This document shows, piece by piece, positions 32,757 through 41,434 of a DNA stretch of 64,000 bases (positions are counted from its first letter, which is position 1; the number at the start of each line of letters is the position of its first letter). A model generated the notes under the pieces. It was given only the letters and a program-made list of their open reading frames with translations. It was not told where the DNA came from and searched no databases. The position numbers were made by a program, and so were the translations under genes. The stretch is from Lachnospiraceae bacterium (lineage in GTDB: Bacteria; Bacillota; Clostridia; Lachnospirales; Lachnospiraceae), in the NCBI GenBank assembly GCA_017938145.1, contig JAGBCB010000005.1:1-64000 (forward strand). The letters run 5' to 3'.

Positions 32757-34601
32757 CTACTTCAAACTCATTCCAAATTGCTCTATTGTAGTCTCGGCAT
32801 CTCTATCTGCAACAGGTTTTCCCATTGCCATTTCTATTAAATTCAATAACTCCTTTGCTCTATCAATAAAATATGTATCAAAGTCGTCTGCTACTAAGGC
32901 ATCATAATTTACCTTGTGTGATTCAATTCTATCACGTAAATCATCTTCTGATAGTCCAGTAACCTTTTTGAGAATCGTCTTTGTATATACACTCGGTGCG
33001 TTTCCTCCAATAGAACGATTTGTCTCAGCTAAAATCGGAGTCTTGTTGACCACTGAATTGTATTTCTGTCTTTTTATACCAACTTTTTCGCAGTATGCTT
33101 CTGGAAAAATGTGATGAATGTCCGGAGATTGTATCATACTGTTTACAATGTCAATCGTGGTATTATTCATAAAATCTCTACACTTTTCTTTGTAGAGCAA
33201 CGCCATAATTCCTTTATATGCAGCACTCAAACGTGTTTGTAAGGTAAGCAAACGTGTAGATGAGAAAAATGCCGAATTCACCGTTCTTGCCTGATTTGGC
33301 TTACCATGTACTTCATCAATCACATCTTCTATGTCGTTGGCATACCTTGTTTCATTTGCACCACCATACATTTCTCCTAAAATACCGCACCAATACCACT
33401 TTGTAAGTATAGATACCGTATTAGGCTCGCAACATTTGCTCTTTCCAAGTACGGCACAAATAGCAGCTAATGGTATCAGCTGCGTTGTATATGGCAAATC
33501 CCTCATCCGAAATACATATTGGTATTTTAATAAAAATTCCTTTGCCAGTTTGAATCCAGTAAGTACCTCTTCTCGATTCTGTATGTATGCATTAAAATCT
33601 AACGCCAATACATCTTTTTTCTTACAACTAACAGCCCCGATTTTCCCTGCCTGCTTATCCATATAGCTTGAATATAATGTTACTGTTGTAAGGAAGGTAG
33701 TCTCATCAATCCCATCTAACAAATCGGTTCTTAAAGTATCTTCTCTTCCCTGAATTCCTTTTTTTATTATTTCCCAGTCTTTGCGCAAGTCAAAACCGTC
33801 ATTTGTAGCAGGGTCAGCATATGTAGCAAAAGTAGCTGTTACCAACTCAAACACCGTAAGTGGAACTCCACCAGTATTTACATTCTCAAATACTTTACAT
33901 ACTGCTTCTCTAGGTGTAGACTTATCCAATGTAATTACAGGAAGTTTATAATTAGTAATCACTGCTATTACATCACTTTGGAATCTTTTCATCAATTCTA
34001 TGGCTTCAGTGTCGCCTGTATAATGCATCATGTAACCAAACTGCCATTCCATAAGAGCATTACTATCAAACACGATGTTTACCGGGAACATCTTTTGTTC
34101 ATATTCTTTTGCTCTATCTGACAAGTCCAGTTTTATATCTCTATCGAAGTTTTCTTTAACCTTTCTATCCTCCGGAATCGACAAAACTGCATCAAACCTA
34201 TCGGCATCATCGTCCAGACACTCTTTCATAGACAAATAGTAAAATCGCTTAATTGCCTTATTCTTGTCAGTTTTTGTCTCAACACATTTTTTAGAATAAA
34301 TGGATTGAAAAATAGATGTTAGTCTCTGCTGTCCATCTAACACAAGAAACTCTGGAACTGCATTGGGTTCATCAACTCCGGAAATGGTTCTATATTTAAA
34401 CTTAATATCCGGATTGCCATACTGCAAACGCATAATAGCACCCATTGGATATCCTTGGGATAAGCTTGCAATTATACCTCTAATACGATTATCATCCCAT
34501 GTCCAATCACGCTGAAACTCCGGCAACTGAATTTTCCCGGATGACACATCTGATAACAACAAGCTTAAGTTTGTGTCTAACGAACTCGGTGATATAACCA
34601 T
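32757..34601 (-). CDS. GmrSD-like fused restriction enzyme (DUF262 + DUF1524)
   Basis: GmrSD enzymes cut modified (glucosylated hydroxymethyl) phage DNA, and the DUF262 domain is ParB/Srx-like and uses nucleotide. Here the N-terminal DUF262 region has GKIQLPEFQRDWTWDD and FLVLDGQQRLTS. The C-terminal DUF1524 HNH-like nuclease has DIHHIFPEAYCE. One chain of 614 aa holds both, as in fused GmrSD. GGAGG precedes the ATG. It lies 27 bases downstream of hsdR, so the type I and type IV systems are probably co-expressed. Confidence 0.85.
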   Translation of the reverse strand: MVISPSSLDTNLSLLLSDVSSGKIQLPEFQRDWTWDDNRIRGIIASLSQGYPMGAIMRLQYGNPDIKFKYRTISGVDEPNAVPEFLVLDGQQRLTSIFQSIYSKKCVETKTDKNKAIKRFYYLSMKECLDDDADRFDAVLSIPEDRKVKENFDRDIKLDLSDRAKEYEQKMFPVNIVFDSNALMEWQFGYMMHYTGDTEAIELMKRFQSDVIAVITNYKLPVITLDKSTPREAVCKVFENVNTGGVPLTVFELVTATFATYADPATNDGFDLRKDWEIIKKGIQGREDTLRTDLLDGIDETTFLTTVTLYSSYMDKQAGKIGAVSCKKKDVLALDFNAYIQNREEVLTGFKLAKEFLLKYQYVFRMRDLPYTTQLIPLAAICAVLGKSKCCEPNTVSILTKWYWCGILGEMYGGANETRYANDIEDVIDEVHGKPNQARTVNSAFFSSTRLLTLQTRLSAAYKGIMALLYKEKCRDFMNNTTIDIVNSMIQSPDIHHIFPEAYCEKVGIKRQKYNSVVNKTPILAETNRSIGGNAPSVYTKTILKKVTGLSEDDLRDRIESHKVNYDALVADDFDTYFIDRAKELLNLIEMAMGKPVADRDAETTIEQFGMSLK

Positions 34602-34627
34602 AATTCTCCTCCTTACATTGCATCCTC

Positions 34628-37537
34628 TTAATAATACTGTTCGATGTAGCTATATGCTTTATCGAATACTTCTTTATCCTTTATCTTGTACTTTACCCAC
34701 ACCACACTTCGCAAAGCTTTTTTTACATCTTGCTTTCCGCTCGTAGTATCTTGCCATCCATCAAAGCGTACAAATTTAACAATATTATCTATATCTGCTA
34801 CTATACGCTCTACAATAATCGGTGTACTTTGATTTTTTACACCATTAAATAATTCCGTCAAGGCAGCAATACCCTTATCAATTTCTTCTTCGGGAACCAC
34901 TTCTTTTTCTGCTCGTGCAGCCTCCTTAGCTAATTCCAAAAGTAATTTAAGAAATTCTATACTTGTAACCAAGCCCTGTTCATGCTTTTCACGCAGGATT
35001 TCAAGCTTTTCTCCAAGTTTCACAAATTTCGGATTATTTCCATGCTCTAAGATTTTTGCAACTAGATTTATCTCAAGCTTTTTCGTTTCTTTTTTTAAAT
35101 CCTTTTTCTTTTCGATAAATTCATCTATCAAATCTGCATCCAAGGATAGAATCTCAAGGCTATCATCTGCTTCTCCCACATAAATATTTTCATGAACTAA
35201 TTCTATGGTTTTCGGGCCGAGTGCAGCCCATATCAAACCGCCTCTTCCATCTGTAGGTTTTATTGATTCATATACTCTTGAAAGCCATTGATAATCATAT
35301 TTATATGGTAATAGGGAGCTGTCCGGCGATAAAGCATTCCACGCCCGATTTACAACTCGATAATCTGCACCAAATGAATCCTTTTCTTTATTAGTCGGCA
35401 AACATTCCTGTGCAGCCATTAATCCTTCCCAACCTTCAAGCATCCTATTAACGCCGATGAAATATGCCAAGCACCGTCTCATTAGTCCGGGAAGAGCTTT
35501 TTTTACTTCATCAATATTTGTAATGATTTTCTTCATACTGGTTTCATCAAAATCCAACGCTTGCGCAACATTATCAAAAATACCAATATAATCTACAATC
35601 AAACCATATGTCTTTCCTTCGTCATATGTACGATTGGTTCTACATATTGCCTGCAATAAATTATGGTCTTTCATCGGTTTGTCCAAGTACATTACCTGTA
35701 AAATTGGCGCATCGAAACCAGTCAATAATTTTGCTGTTACAATAACCAGCTTAAGCGGGCTTGTTGGCTCCCTGAAATAATCCAGTAATTTAGCTTCCTC
35801 ATCCCTATCTCTACGGAACTCCTTATATCTATCCTCCTTATCATTATTCGTATCCATAACAATCGTACTTGCTTCCGGTCCAAGAAGTTTATCCAATTCT
35901 TCTTTGTACATTAAGCAACATTCACGGTCATAGCATACTACTTGTCCCTTATAACCATTAGGCTCAATCTTTGTTTGATAATGATTAGCAATATGCTCAC
36001 AAACTTTACGAATACGGTCTCTATTATACATTATTGCACGCATATTAACTCTACGTGACAATTCCCCTTTTTCCTCTTTAGATAATCCCTCTGTCAAAAT
36101 ATCAAACTCTGCATCAAGTTTGTCCTTATCAACACGCAATTCAACAGGAACAGGTTCAAAATGCAACGGAAGCGTGGCTTTATCACGAATAGAATCCGAA
36201 AATGAATATCTACTCATATATCCGGTTTTATCCTCGATTGCTCCAAAAGTGTTAAAAGTATTTTTATCAATACGATTAATCGGAGTACCTGTCAATCCAA
36301 AGAAAAACGCATTAGGTAATGCAAGTCTCATCTTTTCTCCGAGGTCGCCTTCTTGAGTTCTATGCGCTTCATCTACCATAACAATAATATTATCACGTGT
36401 ATTAAGCTCCTGCTCAACTTCTCCAAACTTGAAAATAGTTGTAATCAGAATCTTTCGCATATCACCCCGGAAAAATTCCATCAATTCGTCTTTTGTTGAT
36501 GCACTGGCAAGATTAGGTATATCTGACGCATTGAAAGTTGCTGTAATCTGTGTTTCCAAGTCAATACGGTCATCCACTATTACCACTGTAGGATTTTTTA
36601 ATTCTGGCATCATACGCAATTTTTGAGCAGCAAATACCATAAGCAGCGATTTTCCGGAACCTTGAAAGTGCCATATCAATCCCTTTTTAGGATAACCGGC
36701 AATAACTCTACTTACAATCAAATTTGCTCCTTCAAACTGCTGATATCGACATATAATTTTATACTTTCTATATTTTTTATCAGTAGCATACATTGTAAAG
36801 AACTGAAAAATATCCATTACATTATTAGGCGTAAGCATATTTTCCATACTCATTTTAACATCTGCTAATGTTCCTTCTTCCTTATGGTCCGCTGTATGCC
36901 ATGGCCCCCACATATTCATAGGCATGTTTATAGAGCCGTATCGATAGCACTTGCCCTCTGTTGCAAAATTAAATACATTTGTAACAAACATCTGTGGAAT
37001 ACTTTTCTCGTATGATAAAATGTCTTTTGCGCCATCTAACCATGTAATGGCATTTCTAACAGGAGTTTTTAGCTCACCTATTGCCACAGGAAATCCGTTT
37101 ATAAGCAACACAATATCCAGTCGCTTTCCATCTTCTTTTTTAGGAAATACCCACTGGTTTGTAACTACATACTGATTCAACTTTAAATCTTCCTTGGTAA
37201 TAGTTCCGAAAAACCGTATCGGAACCATTCTTCCATCTTTACCAAACGGATATGAATTCTCTTCAAAAATAAACTTCTTAAACAACTCATTTTGCGTAAC
37301 TAAATTATGTGGTTGCACCGTTAAAATAAGTGTACGCAATTTATAAATTACTTCGTCCGCACGTGATGGTTCTTCCGCAATTTCGGGATTTAATCGAATT
37401 AATGCATCCTTTACCATCGGCTCCACCATTACATCCGAATATGCACGTTCAAGATTTTCTGATGGTATGTAGGTCCATCCATTTTTTTGAAGAACTGATA
37501 GTATCATCTGCTCCACAGTGTTATCTTCGTTAAACAT
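34628..37537 (-). CDS. hsdR: Type I restriction enzyme R subunit
   Basis: It combines nuclease and DNA translocase. The N-terminal PD-(D/E)xK domain shows the acid in DIVLLINGFPVAIGELKTP at about residue 150. The helicase has Walker A in FQGSGKSL (about 294), DEAH in MVDEAHRTQEG (about 389), GLTGTP and the later ICRTNRTYDEGK region. At 969 aa it has the usual length. The ATG overlaps the 3' end of the second silent HsdS cassette, and AGGAGG lies nine bases before it. It needs HsdM and HsdS from the genes upstream. Confidence 0.95.
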   Translation of the reverse strand: MFNEDNTVEQMILSVLQKNGWTYIPSENLERAYSDVMVEPMVKDALIRLNPEIAEEPSRADEVIYKLRTLILTVQPHNLVTQNELFKKFIFEENSYPFGKDGRMVPIRFFGTITKEDLKLNQYVVTNQWVFPKKEDGKRLDIVLLINGFPVAIGELKTPVRNAITWLDGAKDILSYEKSIPQMFVTNVFNFATEGKCYRYGSINMPMNMWGPWHTADHKEEGTLADVKMSMENMLTPNNVMDIFQFFTMYATDKKYRKYKIICRYQQFEGANLIVSRVIAGYPKKGLIWHFQGSGKSLLMVFAAQKLRMMPELKNPTVVIVDDRIDLETQITATFNASDIPNLASASTKDELMEFFRGDMRKILITTIFKFGEVEQELNTRDNIIVMVDEAHRTQEGDLGEKMRLALPNAFFFGLTGTPINRIDKNTFNTFGAIEDKTGYMSRYSFSDSIRDKATLPLHFEPVPVELRVDKDKLDAEFDILTEGLSKEEKGELSRRVNMRAIMYNRDRIRKVCEHIANHYQTKIEPNGYKGQVVCYDRECCLMYKEELDKLLGPEASTIVMDTNNDKEDRYKEFRRDRDEEAKLLDYFREPTSPLKLVIVTAKLLTGFDAPILQVMYLDKPMKDHNLLQAICRTNRTYDEGKTYGLIVDYIGIFDNVAQALDFDETSMKKIITNIDEVKKALPGLMRRCLAYFIGVNRMLEGWEGLMAAQECLPTNKEKDSFGADYRVVNRAWNALSPDSSLLPYKYDYQWLSRVYESIKPTDGRGGLIWAALGPKTIELVHENIYVGEADDSLEILSLDADLIDEFIEKKKDLKKETKKLEINLVAKILEHGNNPKFVKLGEKLEILREKHEQGLVTSIEFLKLLLELAKEAARAEKEVVPEEEIDKGIAALTELFNGVKNQSTPIIVERIVADIDNIVKFVRFDGWQDTTSGKQDVKKALRSVVWVKYKIKDKEVFDKAYSYIEQYY

Positions 37538-38114
37538 ATGAGAATTCCTCCTGTCTTAGTATTTTTTGTAATAAATATTTTGATTTATCGCTCTGCTTTA
37601 CAAAGGCTGCAAACTGTTCCTGCTCTTGCTTCGGTGGTACCGGAATCATCAAATCTGCAATATTCTTAAGGGTCAAATTGATTTGAGCAATTCCCTTTTT
37701 CTGCACATTATATTGATTTTCAACATAAGGCGACGCAAGAGCAGAAAGCAGATACGTTTTTAAAATGGCTGTGTTTTTCTTAAGTCTAATAATAGCCAGT
37801 GCCTGATTTGTGTTTGCAGGTAATATGTCTGTGGGAACAACCGCAGTACGACCAATCGCCCCCGCTATCGAAAACAAAATATCTCCTTCCAAAAGCTTGG
37901 AACGGCTGAGTTTCTCGTGGCATTCTGATGTAATATGCATTAAGTCAGAACTTAAAATCTGACCTGTAGCTGTAATATTCTCAACCTTCACGAAGTTCAC
38001 ACCCTCGGCCACAAAATTAAAGCCAAGTGTGGTAGGTGTAGTTCCCTTAGTCACCACATCGGACATTTCGCCTATGCTCTGTAGAGGATAATCTCTCTTA
38101 CCAAACTGCTCCAT
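37530..38114 (-). pseudogene. Silent HsdS recognition cassette 2
   Basis: This single target-recognition domain begins at the conserved MEQFGKRDYPLQSIGEM, which continues the SQFME motif encoded just upstream in another frame, and ends in QSDKSKY and a short tail. There is no ribosome site before its first ATG, so it is probably a donor cassette, not an expressed gene. The boundary cores are CCATAAAT at 38111 (one change from CGATAAAT) and ATTTATCG at 37583. It could alternatively be translated by readthrough from cassette 1. Confidence 0.7.
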
Positions 38115-38689
38115 AAATTGAGATTTGAACCTGTCAGCTCAACACCAAATTTTGATTTATCGCTCTGATTTACCAGTTGCTCATACGCTGTTTGCTCCTC
38201 TAAAGGTGGTATAGGAATTTCATAAGCATGTACCACTTTGTCAGTAACAGCCGGATAATTTGCGCCACTAGCCTGATTTATCATAGACTGTGTAAAAGGT
38301 ACACTATTAATGACTCCCCACATATATCCCGTAGTAACCCCCGTACATCTTAAAACACAAAATCCTGTTGAACCGACTACATTATCATCTGAATATGGAT
38401 TTATAGCGATATTTTGCAAATTCGGTCGTACTGTAGAATACATGATGTCTCCTTGCTTTAATACATACTGTGCTCTCGAAGGAGCATCTTTAAGTATATA
38501 TGGCGTCAATCCAGTCACCGTTTTTGATGAATTATCAATCGATGAAATATCTAAATACTGTATCTCATCTGACCTTTCAAATATTTTCACCACACGGCTA
38601 ATCTTCTTTTCAATTACATCTCCAATCTTTTTTACAGGATATCCCTTGCCATAAAACATCTCGATAAATTGAGAATTGCAACTAAGCAA
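38072..38689 (-). pseudogene. Silent HsdS recognition cassette 1
   Basis: A single recognition domain begins at the conserved SQFIEMFYGKGYPVKKIGDVI and ends in PPLEEQTAYEQLVNQSDKSKF; translation then runs out of frame past the junction with cassette 2. The only upstream start is a TTG without a good ribosome site, right after the recombinase stop. Boundary cores are CGATAAAT at 38662 and ATTTATCG at 38155. It looks like a stored target-recognition domain available for exchange into the expressed hsdS. Confidence 0.7.
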
Positions 38690-39662
38690 GGTATCTCTTG
38701 CATGAGTTTTTTACATTCGACTGATTAACCATAGCATACTGCATTGTTGTATCAATACTTTGATGCCCTAATAACACTTGAACCTGCTCTACTGGCATTC
38801 CTTTATCTATTGCCACCGTCGCCAATGTTCTTCTAAATTTGTGCGGATGTACCTTATGTATATTCAATTCTCTTCCCATTTTACGCAATCTAATTTCCAC
38901 CCCACTAATCTGCAGACGGTCATATGGTTTTAAGAGCGACACAAACAACGCATCATTATCGTCTTCTCTACTCGCCAAGTACTTCTGCAAATGAATTTTG
39001 GTTCTTGCATCAAAATATACTTTTCGTTCTTTATTTCCCTTTCCAAATACAATACACTCTCTATTATCAAAATCAACATCCGCTCGGTTTAACTTAACAA
39101 GCTCTCCTACTCGCATTCCTGTGGATGCTAATAAATCTATTATAGCAAGGTCACGTGGATTATCACAATAATCACGCATAATCTCTAATGATTCATCAGA
39201 ATACGTTTCTTTAACCGTTTTACCAGTCTTCACCTTATGAATTCTGCGAACCGGACTCTTAACTATGTAATCCTCATCTTCTAACCAAGAAAAGAATGTG
39301 GACAAAATGCGTCTTACATTATCTAATGTTACTTTACTTACCGTACCTCTTCTCTGATATGTATCAAGATATAATCGCAAATCTTCTGTTGTGATTTGCC
39401 TTTCTGGTTTACATATTTCTTCCAACATATTTCGTATCGTAGACTCATAATACCTCAATGATTTTTCTGAGCACCCCTCAACACGTTTAGCTGCTATAAA
39501 TAGCGGAAGCAACTCTACTTTACATTGCATCTGATCCGGCGTGGTACTTTGTACCACACCGGATAGATGTTTTGTCAACACCTCATCCAACCGCTTCAAC
39601 TGTAAATCCGTCAAATCACCTACTAAATCCTTTTTAATTTCTGCTATTACTTCATATACCAT
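38682..39662 (-). CDS. Tyrosine recombinase within the hsdS locus
   Basis: An N-terminal SAM-like arm-binding domain precedes the catalytic domain. The conserved residues are present in order: Arg in GMRVGELV (about residue 184), His and Arg in HPHKFRRT (about 271-275), His in LLGHQSIDTT and the nucleophile Tyr in MQYAMV. At 326 aa it is XerD-like. GGAGGAG precedes the ATG. Its position between the expressed hsdS and the silent cassettes matches the recombinases that shuffle HsdS domains in other Firmicutes, and it is unlikely to be the ICE integrase. Confidence 0.9.
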   Translation of the reverse strand: MVYEVIAEIKKDLVGDLTDLQLKRLDEVLTKHLSGVVQSTTPDQMQCKVELLPLFIAAKRVEGCSEKSLRYYESTIRNMLEEICKPERQITTEDLRLYLDTYQRRGTVSKVTLDNVRRILSTFFSWLEDEDYIVKSPVRRIHKVKTGKTVKETYSDESLEIMRDYCDNPRDLAIIDLLASTGMRVGELVKLNRADVDFDNRECIVFGKGNKERKVYFDARTKIHLQKYLASREDDNDALFVSLLKPYDRLQISGVEIRLRKMGRELNIHKVHPHKFRRTLATVAIDKGMPVEQVQVLLGHQSIDTTMQYAMVNQSNVKNSCKRYLA

Positions 39663-39723
39663 ATATAGCTCCTCCTTTTTAGTTGATTTTATACTATCGG
39701 AGGATTATCATGGCATTATCAAC

Positions 39724-40851
39724 TTATCCAAGGTAGTCTGCTATGATTTTTTTATATGTCGCATCCAACTCTGCAATCGACTGTTCCAGTTCAAATTTTG
39801 ATTTATCGCTCTGTTCCAAAAAGACTGCAAACCGCTGTACCAAAGCCAAATCCGGAACCGGAAGCTTTACAGCATTTAACATTGCTCCAGTAATTTGATT
39901 TATCGTGGACGTACTCGTTGATATTTGCTTTCTGAAAGCAGGCATTTCAAAAAATGTTTTCAAGTATGAATAATATTCACTGCGAATAATCATCATAAAT
40001 GCACCGAAAGTAGTGGGTTCTGTGATTCCTTTTATTAAAGCCGTTTTACCCACCAATGCAGCACTACCGTTCCTCGAACACATCAATATGTCATTTTCCT
40101 GCACAAGTAATTTTTCTTTAATTTCGCAAGCCACATAGACATTATCTTCAAATAACAATGAACCATTTTGAATATTGCTTGAGCGCAAAACAAGTATACC
40201 TTCCCCCGACTCTACGACATCAGTTGGCTTATACGTTAATCCATTCCAATATGTAGATATTTTGCTTAGCGGTTTTACCGGAAAGCCTTTAGTATTTTTT
40301 TCCGCATCACCAAACAACTCGATAAATTGAGATTTCACCAGTTCTTCCGTCTTTATAAGCAATTTTTTATACGCTTCCTTCGTATCATTCATCGCCCATA
40401 AAACACTTGCTAATGTGCGCTGTTCCTCTATGCTTGGCAGCTCTAATTCAAGATTTTTTAAGTCTTTCCAATTTATCGTAGGCGATAGCGAACCAACTGA
40501 TAACTTAATAGCAGCATCCAAAAAGTAATCCGAACTAATGAATAAAGGAAAAAAATCTTTATCTATCACTTCTTCCCTTGGACGTAGAACCATACCATGT
40601 GCAGAAAAAATGCCATCAAACGGAGCAATCGCAACCTTTTTCTGATAAGCTCTTCGCTTACCAAATAATACATCGCCTTTTTTCATCACAAGTTTTTCAC
40701 CAATAGGAGCTACGTCTGACCCATATCTTTTAACGGTTAAGCATCCAGAATCTAAATGTTCCAAACCAAGATATGTATATTTATCCTCTTCTGTTGGTTT
40801 TTTCTTCTCTGTACTATTAATTGCAATTTCTTCAAAACGATATTTAGGCAC
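39724..40851 (-). CDS. hsdS: Expressed full-length type I specificity subunit HsdS
   Basis: Two target-recognition domains are joined by conserved helices. Domain 1 spans about residues 1-160. The central helix region is EEQRTLASVLWAMNDTKEAY ending LVKSQFIELFGD. Domain 2 spans about 195-345, followed by QSDKSKFELEQSIAELDATYKK. A GTG at 40851 lies eight bases from GGGAGG and is preferred to the GTG at 40860. Domain 2 is bounded by recombination-type cores at 40320 and 39801. It determines which DNA sequence is methylated and cut with HsdM and HsdR. Confidence 0.88.
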   Translation of the reverse strand: MPKYRFEEIAINSTEKKKPTEEDKYTYLGLEHLDSGCLTVKRYGSDVAPIGEKLVMKKGDVLFGKRRAYQKKVAIAPFDGIFSAHGMVLRPREEVIDKDFFPLFISSDYFLDAAIKLSVGSLSPTINWKDLKNLELELPSIEEQRTLASVLWAMNDTKEAYKKLLIKTEELVKSQFIELFGDAEKNTKGFPVKPLSKISTYWNGLTYKPTDVVESGEGILVLRSSNIQNGSLLFEDNVYVACEIKEKLLVQENDILMCSRNGSAALVGKTALIKGITEPTTFGAFMMIIRSEYYSYLKTFFEMPAFRKQISTSTSTINQITGAMLNAVKLPVPDLALVQRFAVFLEQSDKSKFELEQSIAELDATYKKIIADYLG

Positions 40852-41434
40852 AGGAAACACCTCCCATCATTATCCATGAGAACTGGTATTTCCATTTTTT
40901 TATCTGAGCGATAAATTGAGATTTCACCAGTTCATCCGTTTTTACAAGCAACTTCTTATATGCCTGTCTAGTGTTATCAATAGACCACAGTAATTCTGCT
41001 AATTCTTTCTGTTTTTCCATATCCGGAAGTTCAAACTCATAATTTTTTAGGTGCTCCCACTTTACACGAGGAGACAATGAACCTGCGGATTTCCCCACTG
41101 CATACTCAAACAAGTCATCATTTTGTATGATAAATGGTAGTAATTCCGGCAATATCTTATCCGGGTTAGCTTCAATAACTGTAATATCTCCCGAGCAAAT
41201 ACCATCAAAAGGTGCAACCGCTGCTTTCTTTAAATATGCTCTTCTACGTCCAAATAATACATCCCCCTTACGGAACATCTTAGTAAACGTATTTTCTGCA
41301 TCCTCGCTCCACTGTGTTAAATTCACATCCATAGGTGTCAAATGTTCTAATCCTACTATTGGAAAACCTTCTTTACTTCCTTTACAAGTTTCTTTTCGCT
41401 CGTTTGCTACGTCACCTAAATATACCTTAGACAT
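40844..41434 (-). CDS. Half-length HsdS ending in a scrambled tail
   Basis: One recognition domain and the central helix (KQKELAELLWSIDNTRQAYKKLL and VKTDELVKSQFI) are intact. The sequence then continues as AQIKKWKYQFSWIMMGGVSCA, unlike any HsdS. The change falls exactly at the octamer core (40909-40916), where the minus strand reads ATTTATCGCTC, the reversed form of a cassette end. This looks like a product of inversion at the core. It overlaps the start of the full hsdS and the end of hsdM. Half HsdS subunits can still function as dimers. Confidence 0.8.
   Translation of the reverse strand: MSKVYLGDVANERKETCKGSKEGFPIVGLEHLTPMDVNLTQWSEDAENTFTKMFRKGDVLFGRRRAYLKKAAVAPFDGICSGDITVIEANPDKILPELLPFIIQNDDLFEYAVGKSAGSLSPRVKWEHLKNYEFELPDMEKQKELAELLWSIDNTRQAYKKLLVKTDELVKSQFIAQIKKWKYQFSWIMMGGVSCA

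Noticed and set aside
38682-39662. Tyrosine recombinase as the ICE integrase
   Set aside because: It is embedded between hsdS genes, with cassette cores on both sides and no excisionase or attachment site nearby; a specificity-shuffling role fits better.
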